From positions 124,001 through 188,000 of the forward strand of contig JADJYC010000004.1 of NCBI GenBank assembly GCA_016719925.1: DNA of 64,000 nt, given 5' to 3'. Below, in pieces: positions 27,648 through 39,419 of this stretch. Each line of letters opens with the position of its first letter. The stretch's first letter is position 1. The position numbers and the translations under genes are program-made. This stretch comes from Crocinitomicaceae bacterium. Lineage in GTDB: Bacteria; Bacteroidota; Bacteroidia; Flavobacteriales_D; Crocinitomicaceae. Below the pieces are notes generated by a model. It was not told where the DNA came from, did no database searches, and saw nothing but the letters and a program-made list of their open reading frames with translations.

Positions 27648-30447
27648 ATGTCATTTCTCGAAAAAATATCAAAAAAAATAATTACAGATATTAATCATTT
27701 GAATGACGAATTAATAATCATTTTACCTAATAAACGAGCAAGTACCTATATCCATGAGCATCTTAAATTCCATTATAAAAAGGCCTTTTTTCCACCCAGA
27801 ATTATAACTATCAATGAATGGATAAATGAACTGATTCCGGAAAAAATTCTGACTTCTACAGAATTAAGTTTTATACTATTTGAAGTACACAAAAAAATAA
27901 ATTCCGATCCGGGAGATTTCAACGACTTCCTGAAATGGGCAAAAACGCTGTTGGCAGATTTTGATGAGGTTGACCGTTACATGGCTGATCCGGAAAACAT
28001 CTTCAGAGATCTGAGAAACATCAAAGAAATTGAAAACTGGAGCTTCAATGATCCTGATTTATCTGAGGGGCAAAAAAGACATCTTCACTTCTGGAATCAA
28101 ATTCCGGAATATTACCGCCTTTTATCTGAAACACTCCAATCCAAAAATGAAATTTACGCGGGAAAAGCATATCGGAAAATTGCAGAAAAGCCGGAGCAAT
28201 TCATAGACAAAAAATATACTTATTACTTCCTTGGATTCAACGCTCTTTCAACATCTGAGGAAACAATAATACATTTTCTGCTAACTGAAAAAAAAGCAAT
28301 ATTCGAAACTGAAAATGACCTTTTCTATTTTCAAAATCCAAATCATGAAGCCGGATATTTCTACCGAAGAATCTGTGAAAAATGGAAAATGAAGCCTGTT
28401 TTGACAAATAATTTTGACAGTACAAAGAAAAAAATCAGCATTATTGAAACAGCCAACCAAACGGGGCAGGCACAGATTACCGGAAATATTCTAAGTGATT
28501 ATCAGAAACAGAATTTTGATCTGAAATCAACAGGCACTGTTCTTGCAGATGAATCACTGTTGATTCCTGTTTTAAAACTCTCCCTGACTCCATCCAAACG
28601 GCAAATGTACAATGGGATATCCTCTGAAATTTCCCATTTAAAAAGTCTTATTGACCTCAAATTTTTTGAAAATGAAGCTTAATTTTCAGAAATTCAATAA
28701 TTCAACACTTTATCATAAGACTATTCTGCGAATTCTTGATCACAGTTATATATCCTCTTTAATAAAAGATCCATTAGTAATAAATCAGCTTGAGGAAGAA
28801 ATTTTAGAACATAATCTTGTATTCATTGACTGGAACTTTGTTGTCGATAAACTGAATGAACTAGAACAATTATCCATTGTTTTCAAGAGATGGGATGACG
28901 CTTCAAAAGATGGGTTCAAAGCCTTTGAAATTCTAATCAAAAAATTCCATTCGTTTTTTCAAAACAAAAAAGAATTTGAAACAGAACTCGAAATTCTGTA
29001 TCATTTTTCTCAATCTATTGAACGATTTGAAAAGATCTGGAAACGATATCCAAATCAACTGGATATTAAATCATTCAAACGACTATTCTATCAGTTCTGG
29101 CAAAATGAATCGCTGTCTTTTTTAGGGAATCCTATAAACGGAATTCAGATTATGGGAATTCTTGAAACCAGATTGCTCGATTTTGATAATTTGATTATTG
29201 CCGGAATGAATGAAGGTACTTTACCACAATCCGTCATCAGTAACTCATTCATTCCATACGATCTTAAAAAACATCATGACTTACCGACAGATGAAGATCA
29301 TCAGGCCGTTTTTGCACATCATTTTTACCGTCTGATTCAGCGTTCAAAAAACATCACTATGATATTTAACGGCAACGGTGAAGCAAACTCCAACTCTGAA
29401 AAGAGCCGTTATATTACACAGCTATTAAACGAACTGAATCCTGCTGCCGGACATACCATTGAATCTTTCACTTATAGTCCGGATGATGCGAACAGTCAGA
29501 CAAAAAATACCGGTTACCCATCTACGGAAAAAATACATGAAAAACTGGATCATTATTTTTCTGAAAAAGGTCTCTCGCCTTCTGCATTGAACAAATTACT
29601 TCAATGCCCATTAGATTTTTATTACCGGTATATTCTGGAAATGAAAGAAAATAATCAGGTAGAAGAAAATATCGAGTCTTCCACGTTTGGAACAAAAATT
29701 CATGATGTATTAGAAGACATTTTCAGAACCAACTTTCTTGTAAAAAACATTCCGCTTCAGGCAGAGATTCTGCGCAAAGAAAAAAAGAACCTGAAAAAGA
29801 AACTGACGGAAAAATATCTGGATACATTTTCACCTGAAGAAATCAAGTATGGCCAGAACCGCCTATCCTTTGAAGTATCATTAGACTTTCTGAACAGATT
29901 TATTGACGGGCAGACTGCTGAGATCGAGAAGTCGAAAGATCCGATATTTATCAGTCAGCTCGAATTTCCATTTAAAACTGAAATGGAATTTGAGACTGCC
30001 GGAAAAAAAAGAAAAATAGTACTGACCGGACTGGCAGACCGAATTGACCGCGTTGGAAATTTAATTCGAATCATTGACTATAAATCAGGAAAATGTGATT
30101 CAGAAAAAGTTTTGATCCCTTCAGAAAAAAACGGTGAATATGATCTGGTGAAATTATTTGACAGCGATAAGAAAGGATATGCCAGACAACTTTTGATGTA
30201 TGCGCTGATGTACAGCAAAAGCAATCCTGAACATCCCAATTATACTGCCGGTATTATATCCATGATAAATCTGAAAGACTGGCTGCAAAATGTGAGAACC
30301 GATGACGAGTCAGATCCAAAAATCAGCGTTGAATTACTTAATCAATTTGAGGAAGAGCTGATGGCAAGGGTTTCATTATTGTACAGTCCGGATTTTTATT
30401 TTGAGCACAATCCATCTTCAAAATATTGCGAACATTGCAACCAATAA
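27648..30447 (+). CDS. AddB-like PD-(D/E)XK nuclease/helicase-like protein, one frameshift
   Basis: This protein resembles the AddB subunit of the AddAB recombination nuclease: an N-terminal inactive helicase-like part (IILPNKRASTYIHEHLKFHY with no Walker lysine) and a C-terminal nuclease (LSPSALNKLLQCPLDFYYRY, FGTKIHDVLEDIF, IDRVGNLIRIIDYKSGK as the D-DxK core near residue 809, then QLLMYALMY). Cysteines before the nuclease (LLQC) and at the end (YCEHC) match an Fe-S staple, although only three are visible. An extra A at about 28662 splits the frame; corrected length is 932 aa. No AddA helicase is nearby. Confidence 0.82.
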
Positions 30448-30453
30448 ACGTCA

Positions 30454-31467
30454 GTGAATTTCAGAAACCGGGCCATATTAAAAACCATTACATTCAGCAG
30501 AATCTGGAATTACCTGTTATTGAAATTATCTTTTCATATTTCATTACTTTTTAAAAAACCCGTTTTATGGGGGAAACCCATGGCGGTTTCAATTGAACCG
30601 ACAACCGCGTGTAACCTGAAATGTCCTCAATGTCCCAGTGGCTTGAGACAGTTTACCCGGGCAACCGGAAATCTTAAGCCTGAATCAAATAAACTAATAC
30701 TTGACAGGTTGGGAAAAACACTTCAGCATATCAATTATTATTTTCAGGGAGAGCCCTTCATCAATCCTCAGTTTACAGAACTGGTTGCAGAAGCGCGTAA
30801 ACGAAACATCTATGTTGTCACCTCTACCAATGCCCATTTTATTTCTCCTGAAACCGCAGAAAAAATAATCGAATCCGGATTAAATGAAATAATTGTTTCC
30901 ATTGATGGAACGACACAGGAAACATATGAAAAATATAGAGTTGAAGGACAACTTGATAAAGTACTGGAAGGAACAAAAAATTTGATTCTGGCCAAAGAAA
31001 AATTGAAAAGTAATTATCCGGTTATTACTTTTCAGTTTTTGGTTGTCAGGCATAATGAACATGAGGTAAAAGACATTCAAAATCTGGCAGAAAAAATTGG
31101 CGTTGACCGGTTAACACTAAAAACGGTTCAGATTTATGATTATGAAACAAGTCAGAATCTTTTGCCGGAAAATCAGAAATATTCACGTTACAAAATATCT
31201 TCTGAAGGTAAAATTGAATTAAAAAACAAGTTCAGAAATTCATGCTGGAGAAGCTGGAGCAGTGTTGTTATAACCTGGGACGGAAATGCTGTTCCCTGCT
31301 GTTTTGATAAAGATGCCAAACATAAACTGGGCAATCTGAACAAAGAAAATATAATTGAAATCAGAAAAGGAATTCTTAACAAAACTTTTCAAACACAAAT
31401 TCTCAAAGACAGAAAATCAATTGAAATCTGTAAAAACTGCAGTGAAGGGTCAAAAGTCTGGATATAA
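30454..31467 (+). CDS. Radical SAM/SPASM domain protein
   Basis: A 337-aa iron-sulfur enzyme with a GTG start seven bases after the AddB-like stop. The radical SAM cluster motif is CNLKCPQC (CxxxCxxC) at about residue 53. The core continues with YYFQGEPFINP, VTSTNAHFI and EIIVSIDGTTQETYEKYRVE. The C-terminus has the SPASM-type cysteines: CWRSWSSVVITWDGNAVPCC and ICKNCSEGS. Such enzymes modify peptides or small substrates; the target is not evident and no precursor peptide gene is adjacent. Confidence 0.85.
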   Translation: MNFRNRAILKTITFSRIWNYLLLKLSFHISLLFKKPVLWGKPMAVSIEPTTACNLKCPQCPSGLRQFTRATGNLKPESNKLILDRLGKTLQHINYYFQGEPFINPQFTELVAEARKRNIYVVTSTNAHFISPETAEKIIESGLNEIIVSIDGTTQETYEKYRVEGQLDKVLEGTKNLILAKEKLKSNYPVITFQFLVVRHNEHEVKDIQNLAEKIGVDRLTLKTVQIYDYETSQNLLPENQKYSRYKISSEGKIELKNKFRNSCWRSWSSVVITWDGNAVPCCFDKDAKHKLGNLNKENIIEIRKGILNKTFQTQILKDRKSIEICKNCSEGSKVWI

Positions 31468-31639
31468 AATTTCAGGATTGTAACTTTTTTATATTCCCGT
31501 TTGTTTTAATTCTGAATTGCGGTATTGGTTACTTTCCTTAACAGTTCTATAACATTTAACCGGTTCAGACTGTTAAAGAAACATAAAGTGAACCAATGAG
31601 CAGATGGATTGTATACTTTTCAGATTAAATCATACTACC

Positions 31640-33360
31640 ATGAAACTATTTTCAGGATTTCTGCTGTTATTTTTAAGTATTAATTTGTCTTTTTCACAAG
31701 AAGTCAATACAATAAAAGTCAACAGCCAAATTAAAAAAGTGACGGTGTTCATTACAGGAGGAGAAGAACACCGGACGGCAACCATTCCATTAAAAAAAGG
31801 ACGAAACACAATTGTTTTTACAGGTATTTCAACAGTAGCTGATCACAAGAGTGCGCAGTTCAACGGAAACAAACCATTTAATCTTGTTTCTGTAAGTTCA
31901 GAAATTGATTATATCAGTTTTGCTGAAAATAATCCTCGTCTCAAATCTCTTCAGGACACGTTAAAAATTATGCGTGATAAAGTAGTTGATCTGCAAAATG
32001 AAAATGATGCGTATCAGCAGGAGAAACAACTGCTTCAAAAAAACACAGACATCAAAGGGGAACAGGAAAATCTATCTGTTGAAGAACTGAAAGCGATGGC
32101 TGTTTATTACCGCACGCGTATCATGGAACTGAATAAAATTATAACCGATTACAACAATAAAATCTCTGAATTAAATACTTTGATCTGGCGTTATCAGAAT
32201 CAACTTACAGAACTGAATTACAAAGAGACAATTAAAAGCAATCAGATTATTGTCATGATTGACATTGATGAAGCAGCAACAATGGATGTTGATCTGAAAT
32301 ACATTGTTTCCAATTGCGGCTGGCAGGCAAACTATGATTTGTCTGCAGATAATGTTTCCGGTAAAATTGAACTTAAATACAAAGCCAAAGTTTTTAATAA
32401 TACCGGCAATGACTGGGACAATGTAAATCTTGTTCTGTCAACTTCTGATCCCAACATTTCTGCTTCAGCACCAACAATGACACCGTGGTATCTGAACTAC
32501 AGCTCCATGAGTAATTTTGAATCAGATTTTTCAAAAGGAGAGCAATATGTCGTGCCTCAGAACAGAATGTATTCACAGTATTATTCAAACGACAATTTTG
32601 CGCCGCAGATGAATCAGAATCTGGACGGACTTGGCTTTTTGGGCAACGGAACAACCAATACCTGGGACATCGGAAACACCACACAGGGCGGATCTAATGT
32701 TTCATTTACAACAATTGAAGTTGCTCAGCTAAGTAAAGAATTTGTAATAGAAAGAAAATATACCATTCCAAGTGATTCAAAACCCTATCTGGTTGATATT
32801 ACTACGCATCAGCTGGATGCAACTTTTTCACACAAGGCAGTACCTAAACTGGATAAAGATGCTTTTCTGCTTGCCAACATTGTTGGCTGGGAAAAGCTGG
32901 ATCTGGTTCCGGGCCCCACCAATGTTTATTTTGCAGAAACCTATGTGGGCCAGTCTTACATCAACACAGCACATGTTGAAGATACGCTCAGATTGTCATT
33001 CGGACGGGATAACAAAATTGAAATTACCTGGAAATTAATGGAGGAATTCAGTGATAAAAAGTTATCGGACCAAACAGAAAGGATTCCATACCTATGAAAT
33101 CAAAATTAAAAACAATCGGGAAACCCTATTTCACTGAATTTATTTGATCAGGTACCCATTTCACAGGACAGCGACATTGAGGTAACTATTGATGATATTT
33201 CAAGTGCCCAGCATGATCTTACAACAGGCAGACTGCATTGATTGCCAATATTGCACCGGGTCAGACTGCAACTTATAAGCTGTCATTTACCATTAAATAT
33301 CCGAAAGACCGTAAGATTACTGTGCAGAAATTCAGGACAGTATCCTGTCCCAGTTTTTAA
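31640..33360 (+). CDS. DUF4140/DUF4139 (mucoidy-inhibitor-like) protein, frameshifted
   Basis: ATG at 31640 gives a signal peptide (MKLFSGFLLLFLSINLSFSQ). A DUF4140 domain follows (KKVTVFITGGEEHRTATIPL), then a coiled coil at about residues 110-195 (LQDTLKIMRDKVVDLQNEND), then DUF4139 (LKYIVSNCGWQANYDL, KAKVFNNTGNDWDNVNLVLS). The frame breaks after EEFSDKKL at about 33060; reading on in other frames gives NRKDSHTYEIKIKNNRET, SLNLFDQVPISQDSDIEVTI, and a C-terminus KYPKDRKITVQKFRT to 33360. Length about 573 aa. The family is secreted or envelope-linked; the molecular function is unknown. Confidence 0.8.
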
Positions 33361-33450
33361 GAATTGACTGATTTTTGTCATTTTCCACTTTGCTAAAATT
33401 CATTTCATTTGTGGTTCAGGGAGTTGAAATTATCTCCCTGATTTATTTAA

Positions 33451-34269
33451 ATGAAGAATATTCTCATACCCGTTGACTTTTCAGACAATGCATATAATGC
33501 TTTGCTCTACGGGTGTGCTTTGGCTAAAGAGATCAATGCGGAAATCACTTTGCTCCACTGTTACCAGATTCCAATAGGACAAGGAACGGTGATGATTGAT
33601 TTTTTGGATATTCTGGAGAAAGATTCTATTCAGGGCTTGAATAAATTCCAAAACAGAATTCACAACGAAACGGAGTTTTATGATATCGAAATAAAAAACC
33701 AAAGTTATAATGGTTTTCTGTCAGAGGGGGTAGATGAACTTATAAGAAAAAATAAACCTGCTTTGATTGTAATGGGCACAACCGGAGGTTCAAATTTTTC
33801 CAAACGTTTTTTCGGAAGTAATACATCTAATCTAATCAAACGAATTGAGATACCCATACTTGCCGTGCCATCAGGGGCCAAATGGCAAGGCTGGAATCAC
33901 ACCTTGCTTGCAGCAGATTTTATACCGTTAAAAACCGGATCGTGTTATCAGCGACTTAAAAAACTGACAAACGGAATGCCTGTTCATGTGGAAATATTAC
34001 ACGTTATAACTTCACAGGAACCACTAACAGATTATGCCAGATTTGAATCGCAGATGATAGACTCTGTTAAATCAGAAAATCTGCAGTTCCATTATCAACC
34101 AGGTGAATCTGTTGCTGACGGAATTTTGCATTATACCAAAGATCACCCTTGTGACGTTATTGTCATGTTAAAAAGAAAGCATGGTTTTCTGGAACAATTA
34201 TTTGTAGAAAGTGCCACACGTAAAATGACACTGCACACAAAAAATCCAATTCTGATTCTTCAGGAGTAA
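33451..34269 (+). CDS. Tandem universal stress protein
   Basis: A 272-aa double UspA protein. Domain 1 (1-145) starts MKNILIPVDFSDNAYNALLY and has the nucleotide loop VMGTTGGSNFSKRFFGSNTS. Domain 2 (about 150-272) ends VIVMLKRKHGFLEQLFVESA and TKNPILILQE, with a degenerate ATP loop. USPs bind ATP and are induced under stress or growth arrest. It is intact, in tandem after the DUF4139 gene, and convergent with the HTH gene three bases away. Confidence 0.9.
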   Translation: MKNILIPVDFSDNAYNALLYGCALAKEINAEITLLHCYQIPIGQGTVMIDFLDILEKDSIQGLNKFQNRIHNETEFYDIEIKNQSYNGFLSEGVDELIRKNKPALIVMGTTGGSNFSKRFFGSNTSNLIKRIEIPILAVPSGAKWQGWNHTLLAADFIPLKTGSCYQRLKKLTNGMPVHVEILHVITSQEPLTDYARFESQMIDSVKSENLQFHYQPGESVADGILHYTKDHPCDVIVMLKRKHGFLEQLFVESATRKMTLHTKNPILILQE

Positions 34270-34272
34270 TAA

Positions 34273-35289
34273 TTACATTTCCAGATTAGCTTCGATGTGT
34301 TTTCTGAAAGTTGCAATTGTTCTCTCAAGACCCGAGAAAAAACGACTTCTTTCTTTCACATTTACCACACTTATTGGGCTGGAATTTGCAAATAAATTAT
34401 CCAGCATGAATTCAGCTTCACCGACATAAACGGGATCAAATGTCAGCAGATAATTCATGATGTTGTGTGTAAAATAAACGGCCTTTCCATCCTTCCATTT
34501 AATCAGGTAAGTATTGTCAGAAATAAATGTTTCATTGAAATACATGTGGAACTCATTTCCGGATGTAACGGGTTCATTGCCGCGCGCAAACTTTCTTCCC
34601 AGTTCTGCCTGCACTTTCATGTGATCAACCAGCTGCTGCAAATTATCAACCAGCTCCAGGGCATAAGCAGGCTCTTCAAACAAATCTGCATCAAAATAAT
34701 ACTGAATCTGTCTGAGTGTTCCACGTAAAGTTTCATGTGAATACACCTCGTGCGTAGGAATGGAATTATATAGATTATGTGCTTCAATTCCTATTTGTAA
34801 AACCCGCTTGTCAATTTTTTCGCGCTTGAATTTTTCATTCACGTAAGCCGGAATTTTCAAATACGTTTTTGCCCAGAAAAAAAATTTAAATCTTGTCAGG
34901 TGCGGCAGATTAAATAACTGAAAAATGGGAGTATCATTAATACTCATCATTAATTCAGGATTCTCTGCATTTTTTATCTGACGCATTCCGTCTCTTAGTC
35001 CGGTAAGGTAGGCTTCAAAATTCATCTCAATTGAAGTGAGAGAATTATACGTAAATGTCACTTGCCCTTTACGGAAAGTTCCATAATCATCAAATGAAAT
35101 ATTGAATGTTTCACAAAGAGTTTTGGTTTCAAAAATAGTCAGCGGAACTTCTCCCCTGATTCTTCTGTAAACTGCATCCTGACTCAGATGAAGGGTATCC
35201 ATCATTACCTGGGCCAGTTTTTCTCCTTTTGGAAGTTTTTGTTTAATTCCTTCCAGAAGTCGTTGCTGAAGATCGGGTTTCTTTTCCAT
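34273..35289 (-). CDS. BetR/XRE-like helix-turn-helix protein
   Basis: A 338-aa protein with an N-terminal helix-turn-helix (about residues 20-75): QVMMDTLHLSQDAVYRRIRG, VPLTIFETKTLCETFNIS. The remainder is helical with aromatic segments (FFFWAKTYLKIPAYVNEKFK) and has no catalytic signature I know. The type recurs in Bacteroidota as a probable transcription regulator. It lies nine bases downstream of hldD on the same strand. The ligand and target are unknown. Confidence 0.65.
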   Translation of the reverse strand: MEKKPDLQQRLLEGIKQKLPKGEKLAQVMMDTLHLSQDAVYRRIRGEVPLTIFETKTLCETFNISFDDYGTFRKGQVTFTYNSLTSIEMNFEAYLTGLRDGMRQIKNAENPELMMSINDTPIFQLFNLPHLTRFKFFFWAKTYLKIPAYVNEKFKREKIDKRVLQIGIEAHNLYNSIPTHEVYSHETLRGTLRQIQYYFDADLFEEPAYALELVDNLQQLVDHMKVQAELGRKFARGNEPVTSGNEFHMYFNETFISDNTYLIKWKDGKAVYFTHNIMNYLLTFDPVYVGEAEFMLDNLFANSSPISVVNVKERSRFFSGLERTIATFRKHIEANLEM

Positions 35290-35298
35290 ATTTTAGGG

Positions 35299-36276
35299 TT
35301 AAAAATAGCTGTGGTTTTTCAGGTAATTCTGAACATAATCTTTCACTCCGTCTTCCAGAGAATGAAACGGAACTTTATATCCGTTACGAAGCAATTTGCT
35401 CATTTTAGCTTCAGTGAAATACTGATACTTATCACGAATATCTGCCGGTGTATCAATGTAATTAATAAGAGGCGGCAAATTCATGGCAGCAAATGTTGCA
35501 TGAGCAAGATCATTAAATGTTCTTGCCTTTCCGGTTCCAAGATTATAAATACCTGATTCCGGTTTATCGGTCATCATAAATAAACACACACTCACTACAT
35601 CCAAAACATATATAAAATCACGCAATTGTCCGCCGTCTGCATATTCAGATTTATGTGACCTGAATAATTTCATTGAACCGCTCTGACCAATCTGATTGAA
35701 TGCATGAAAAATAACAGATGCCATTCTTGATTTGTGATATTCATTTGGACCGTACACATTAAAAAATTTCAAGCCTGCCCAAAAAGGAGGAACAGTTTCA
35801 CCGCTTGTAATTTTTTTAAGTACCCATTTATCAAAATCATTTTTAGAATCACCGTATGGATTCAATGGTTTCAATTTTTCAATTACATTATGTTTGTCTT
35901 CATAACCAAATTCTCCAAGACCATATGTTGCAGCACTGCTTGCATACACAAGGGGAATCGAATTGGCGGAACAGAAATTCCACATATCCTGTGAATACCT
36001 GACATTCAATTCATCGAAAATTGCTTTATTAAATTCAGTGGTGTCTGTTCTTGCTCCAAGATGAAAAACAAATGAAATTTGCGATGATTTATCTGCAGCC
36101 CATTTGAAAAATTCTGATCTTTCAACTTTCTGAATGATTTTTTTTCCGTAGAGATTCTGGTTTTTATCTGCCCGTGAAAAATCATCTACTGCTATTATAT
36201 CAGTATAACCTGCCTTATTCAATGCGCTCACCAAACAGGATGAAATGAAGCCAGCTGCTCCGGTAACAACAATCAT
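35299..36276 (-). CDS. hldD: ADP-L-glycero-D-manno-heptose 6-epimerase
   Basis: HldD epimerises ADP-heptose for the LPS inner core. The SDR nucleotide loop is VTGAAGFISSCLV. HLGARTDTTEF is the signature of this epimerase, VYASSAATYG and NPYGDSKNDFDKWV supply the catalytic Ser and the Tyr/Lys pair, and KFFNVYGPNEYHKSRMASVI and GIYNLGTGKARTFNDL follow. Length is 325 aa and the ORF is intact. It probably shares a transcript with the HTH gene downstream. Confidence 0.92.
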   Translation of the reverse strand: MIVVTGAAGFISSCLVSALNKAGYTDIIAVDDFSRADKNQNLYGKKIIQKVERSEFFKWAADKSSQISFVFHLGARTDTTEFNKAIFDELNVRYSQDMWNFCSANSIPLVYASSAATYGLGEFGYEDKHNVIEKLKPLNPYGDSKNDFDKWVLKKITSGETVPPFWAGLKFFNVYGPNEYHKSRMASVIFHAFNQIGQSGSMKLFRSHKSEYADGGQLRDFIYVLDVVSVCLFMMTDKPESGIYNLGTGKARTFNDLAHATFAAMNLPPLINYIDTPADIRDKYQYFTEAKMSKLLRNGYKVPFHSLEDGVKDYVQNYLKNHSYF

Positions 36277-36365
36277 GTTAAAAAGAATACGTTAAACAAA
36301 TGTAAAATTATTTTGGAGTTTCCGGATTATTAAGATCCCACTCTCAGAAACTCTGACAGTTATTG

Positions 36366-39300
36366 CTATTCAATCAATACAAATGCTGCCCAATAGTAAG
36401 GATCATATTTCTGAGACATGAGTTGTCTGGTTTTATTAAATGCAAGGCGGATATCTTTAACAGACAGGAGATTCCTGTAAAAATTTATCATAAACTCAGC
36501 TGTTTCTAAATCCGGCACCTGCCAAAGACTCATTATAATAAACCTGGTACCGGCAATTTTAAACGCGCGCTGTAAACCATATACACCTTCAGAACCTACA
36601 ATATCACCCAAACCGGTTTCACAGGCTGACAAAACAACGAGATTTGTATTTCTGCAATCCAGTGACGCAACCTCAAGAGCAGTCAGAATTCCATCTTCTC
36701 CGGCCTCAAGAGGATTCCGGCTCCAAACTTCATTTGCACCTGCCAAAACCAATCCTGACCGCATCAATGGATTTTTATTATTAATGAATGACCAGTCTGC
36801 ATAGTTTGTTCTGCCCCTGAAACTTAATTCTTTATTTTGTTCAGTTTCAGGAACAATTGAAGCATCGATACTTTCAGGATCTGGGAAAAAAAAGCCATGT
36901 GTTGCAATATGAACAAATGAAAAGTTTTCTATTTCTTCTTTTAATATAGTTTCTGTAGCCAGATCAGAACTGCAATATTTAACCTCCAGTTTTTCATTTT
37001 TGAGTAATTCATGAATTTGTTGTGTTTCAGCCAAAGATCCCGGCAGATATTCCCAAATTTTATATGCTGAGTCAGATATCGTATAATTTACACCACCCAT
37101 CATAAAAAAGGAGTCGCTCTCACTGAATTCTGCGGGTTTTCTGTCTCTCAATGCGGTGGTACCCGACAACTGATTCAAATTATATTTTTCACAGAGTAAA
37201 ACATCTTCCCTAATTCCTAGAGCTGAAAAAGAGATTTTATGTAAAATTCCTGACGGTGCATAATAAACTGACTTCACCCCTTTCAAAGCTGGTTCAAGAG
37301 GTTCCCAGATTAACTGATATAATTTCACCGAAAGTTTTCTCTTTAGCCCATAAATTGACTCCACCATTTTTTGATTATTGCCTGTTGATTGCTGCAGTAA
37401 ATTCAGAATTTCACTTTCAGAACAGAGAGACACAACCAGCGGATGCTCCAGGCCAGGTCTTATTATCAATGCAGCATATCTGATTTCTTCTTTGTCCTGA
37501 TCTCCGGAATAAAAGTGAACAAATTCGATTGCAGCTTCTTTAGGACCCAGGCTTTCCTGAATTGTCTTCCAATCCAGTTTGAATAGCTAATTATAATCAC
37601 TGAAAATTGATGACTTTTTCAAAAGAATTTTTTCAAGACTATCGGCATATCCGATCATTGATTTATTTTCATCAGTCATCTGGCTGAATTTAGAAATTCG
37701 TTGTTTTAAATCACGCCAATGATCAAATTGACTGATCAACAAAGAATCACCACTTGAGTAAATAATGTTTCTCATTGCAGTGGAAGATTTGAGTGATAAT
37801 CCCTTCATTTTTAAAACAAGATTATATGCTGTATCTGCAAGGGCCGGCGAGGTATAATAATTCTTTACAGTAAAATCAAAATAGAGCATGTAATTTTTTC
37901 AAGTGTTTTAAAATAAAGTTCTTTTTCGCGTTCGTTCATTACAAAATAATTCGCTTTAAGTTCTTCGTCCTGAACCCGGCGGACAACACTGAGGTAATGA
38001 AGCGCATCATTCATTTTACCCAAGTGAACAAAAGAATGATATAATTGATGCGCTGCTTCTTTTTCTGTAAAATATAATTGTTGTCATCTGCAATTCTGAA
38101 AGCTTCAATGCCATACAAAACAGCCTGATCGAAATGACCCTTGGACTGGTGAACCAGTGCAACATTGTTAAGTGAAGTCGAAATTCCTTTTTTATCATCC
38201 GTTTCCCTTTTGATCTCCAGACTTTCATTGAACAAAACCAACGCGCTGTCCAGCATACCATTAATGAGATATTGATTACCAATATTATTTAAAGAAGAAG
38301 AAATAATACCTTTAGATCCGGTCTCGAGTCCTATATTTAAAACACGTCTGTAAAGACTCAAAGACTGCTCATAATTTTTCATAGCCGAGCAGGACCTTGC
38401 CATATTATTCAGCACTAATGCCATGGCTTGCTTATCACCCGAAGTTTCGAGAAGTTCAAAACCTTTTTGAAAATACTCCATAGACTTATCATAGTTCCCC
38501 TGTCCGTGATATAACAAACCAATGTTGGCATACAAATTACCTAATGTGTTTTTATTTTTTTGCTCAATAGCTAAAATCAAAGCCTGATCAAAATACTCAA
38601 GTGCTTTTGTAAATTCACCCGTATTCACGTAATTCAGACCTATATTGGTCACCGCCGCAAGAAGAGTAATTTTATTCGAAGTCTCTGACGCTATATTGTA
38701 TGCTTCTGAAAAGTAAAATATTGCTTTTTCATAGTCGGCTTTGTTTTGATAAATATTCCCAAGATTGATATAAATTCTCGCCTGACCTTTTAGATCATTT
38801 AGTTCCCTTTTTAAGTAAAGAGATGAATCTGCGTATTGAATCGCCAGTTCAAATTCACTGAGATTGGAGTAAGCAAGTGAAATATTCAGATAGCAGGATG
38901 AAACTCCTGAAAGATTATTCAGCCGCTTCATAGTTTCCAGTGCACTGAAAAAGTAATTCAATGCTGTTTTAATTTCGCCCTGAGCATTGGCGCATGCACC
39001 CAGATTTCCATAATTCTGAGAACTAATATCAATGTAGTTTTTTTCAATACATATAAGATTGCTTTTTTCGAAATGTACTTTTGCGCTGTCGTATCTTCCG
39101 GACAGAAAATCCGCTATACCCATACCTGTTTCAGCCAATGCAATATATCTGGGCAGATTTTTTTTTTCGGCCAGATCAAGAATTATTTTCGAATAGTAAA
39201 TATTACTGTCAGGAGCAGTATAAATGAACTTGTTAAAATTGTATTGATACAACGCCTGCAATCTGGATGAATCTGCAATCTGTTCATTTCTCCAAACGTT

Positions 39301-39366
39301 TAGAAGAGAATCATTGGTAAAATTTGATTTTGGCTGGGACCAACCAATCAAATTCAGAAAAAACAT
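36366..39366 (-). CDS. TPR-CHAT (caspase-like) protein, frameshifted with an in-frame TAG
   Basis: The N-terminal 420 residues or so are TPRs (YGNLGACANAQGEIKTALNY, ARIYINLGNIYQNKADYEKA, LGNLYANIGLLYHGQGNYDK). The C-terminal CHAT domain keeps both caspase-like catalytic residues: His in FVHIATHGFFF and Cys in LVVLSACETGLGD. Between them, indels at about 38070 (TEKEAAHQLYHSFVHLGKMN) and about 37895 (NEREKELYFKTLEK) break the frame, and a TAG at 37587-37589 interrupts it without changing frame (SDYN*LFKLDWKTIQ). Total about 1000 aa. Hydrophobic residues (YALLLSG) continue in frame before the chosen ATG, so the true start may be upstream. Likely secreted; substrate unknown. Confidence 0.78.
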
Positions 39367-39392
39367 ACCAGATAGTAGCAGTGCGTATTACT

Positions 39393-39400
39393 TAAATTTG
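39393..39400 (+). promoter_or_regulatory. -7 element of the Bax-inhibitor gene
   Basis: TAAATTTG matches TAnnTTTG 19 bases before the ATG at 39420. No clear -33. Confidence 0.4.
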
Positions 39401-39419
39401 ATCAATAAAATATACTACT

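Noticed and set aside
38011..38285. Second overlapping gene in the TPR region
   Set aside because: Shadow frame of the TPR-CHAT gene; no independent start or codon signal.
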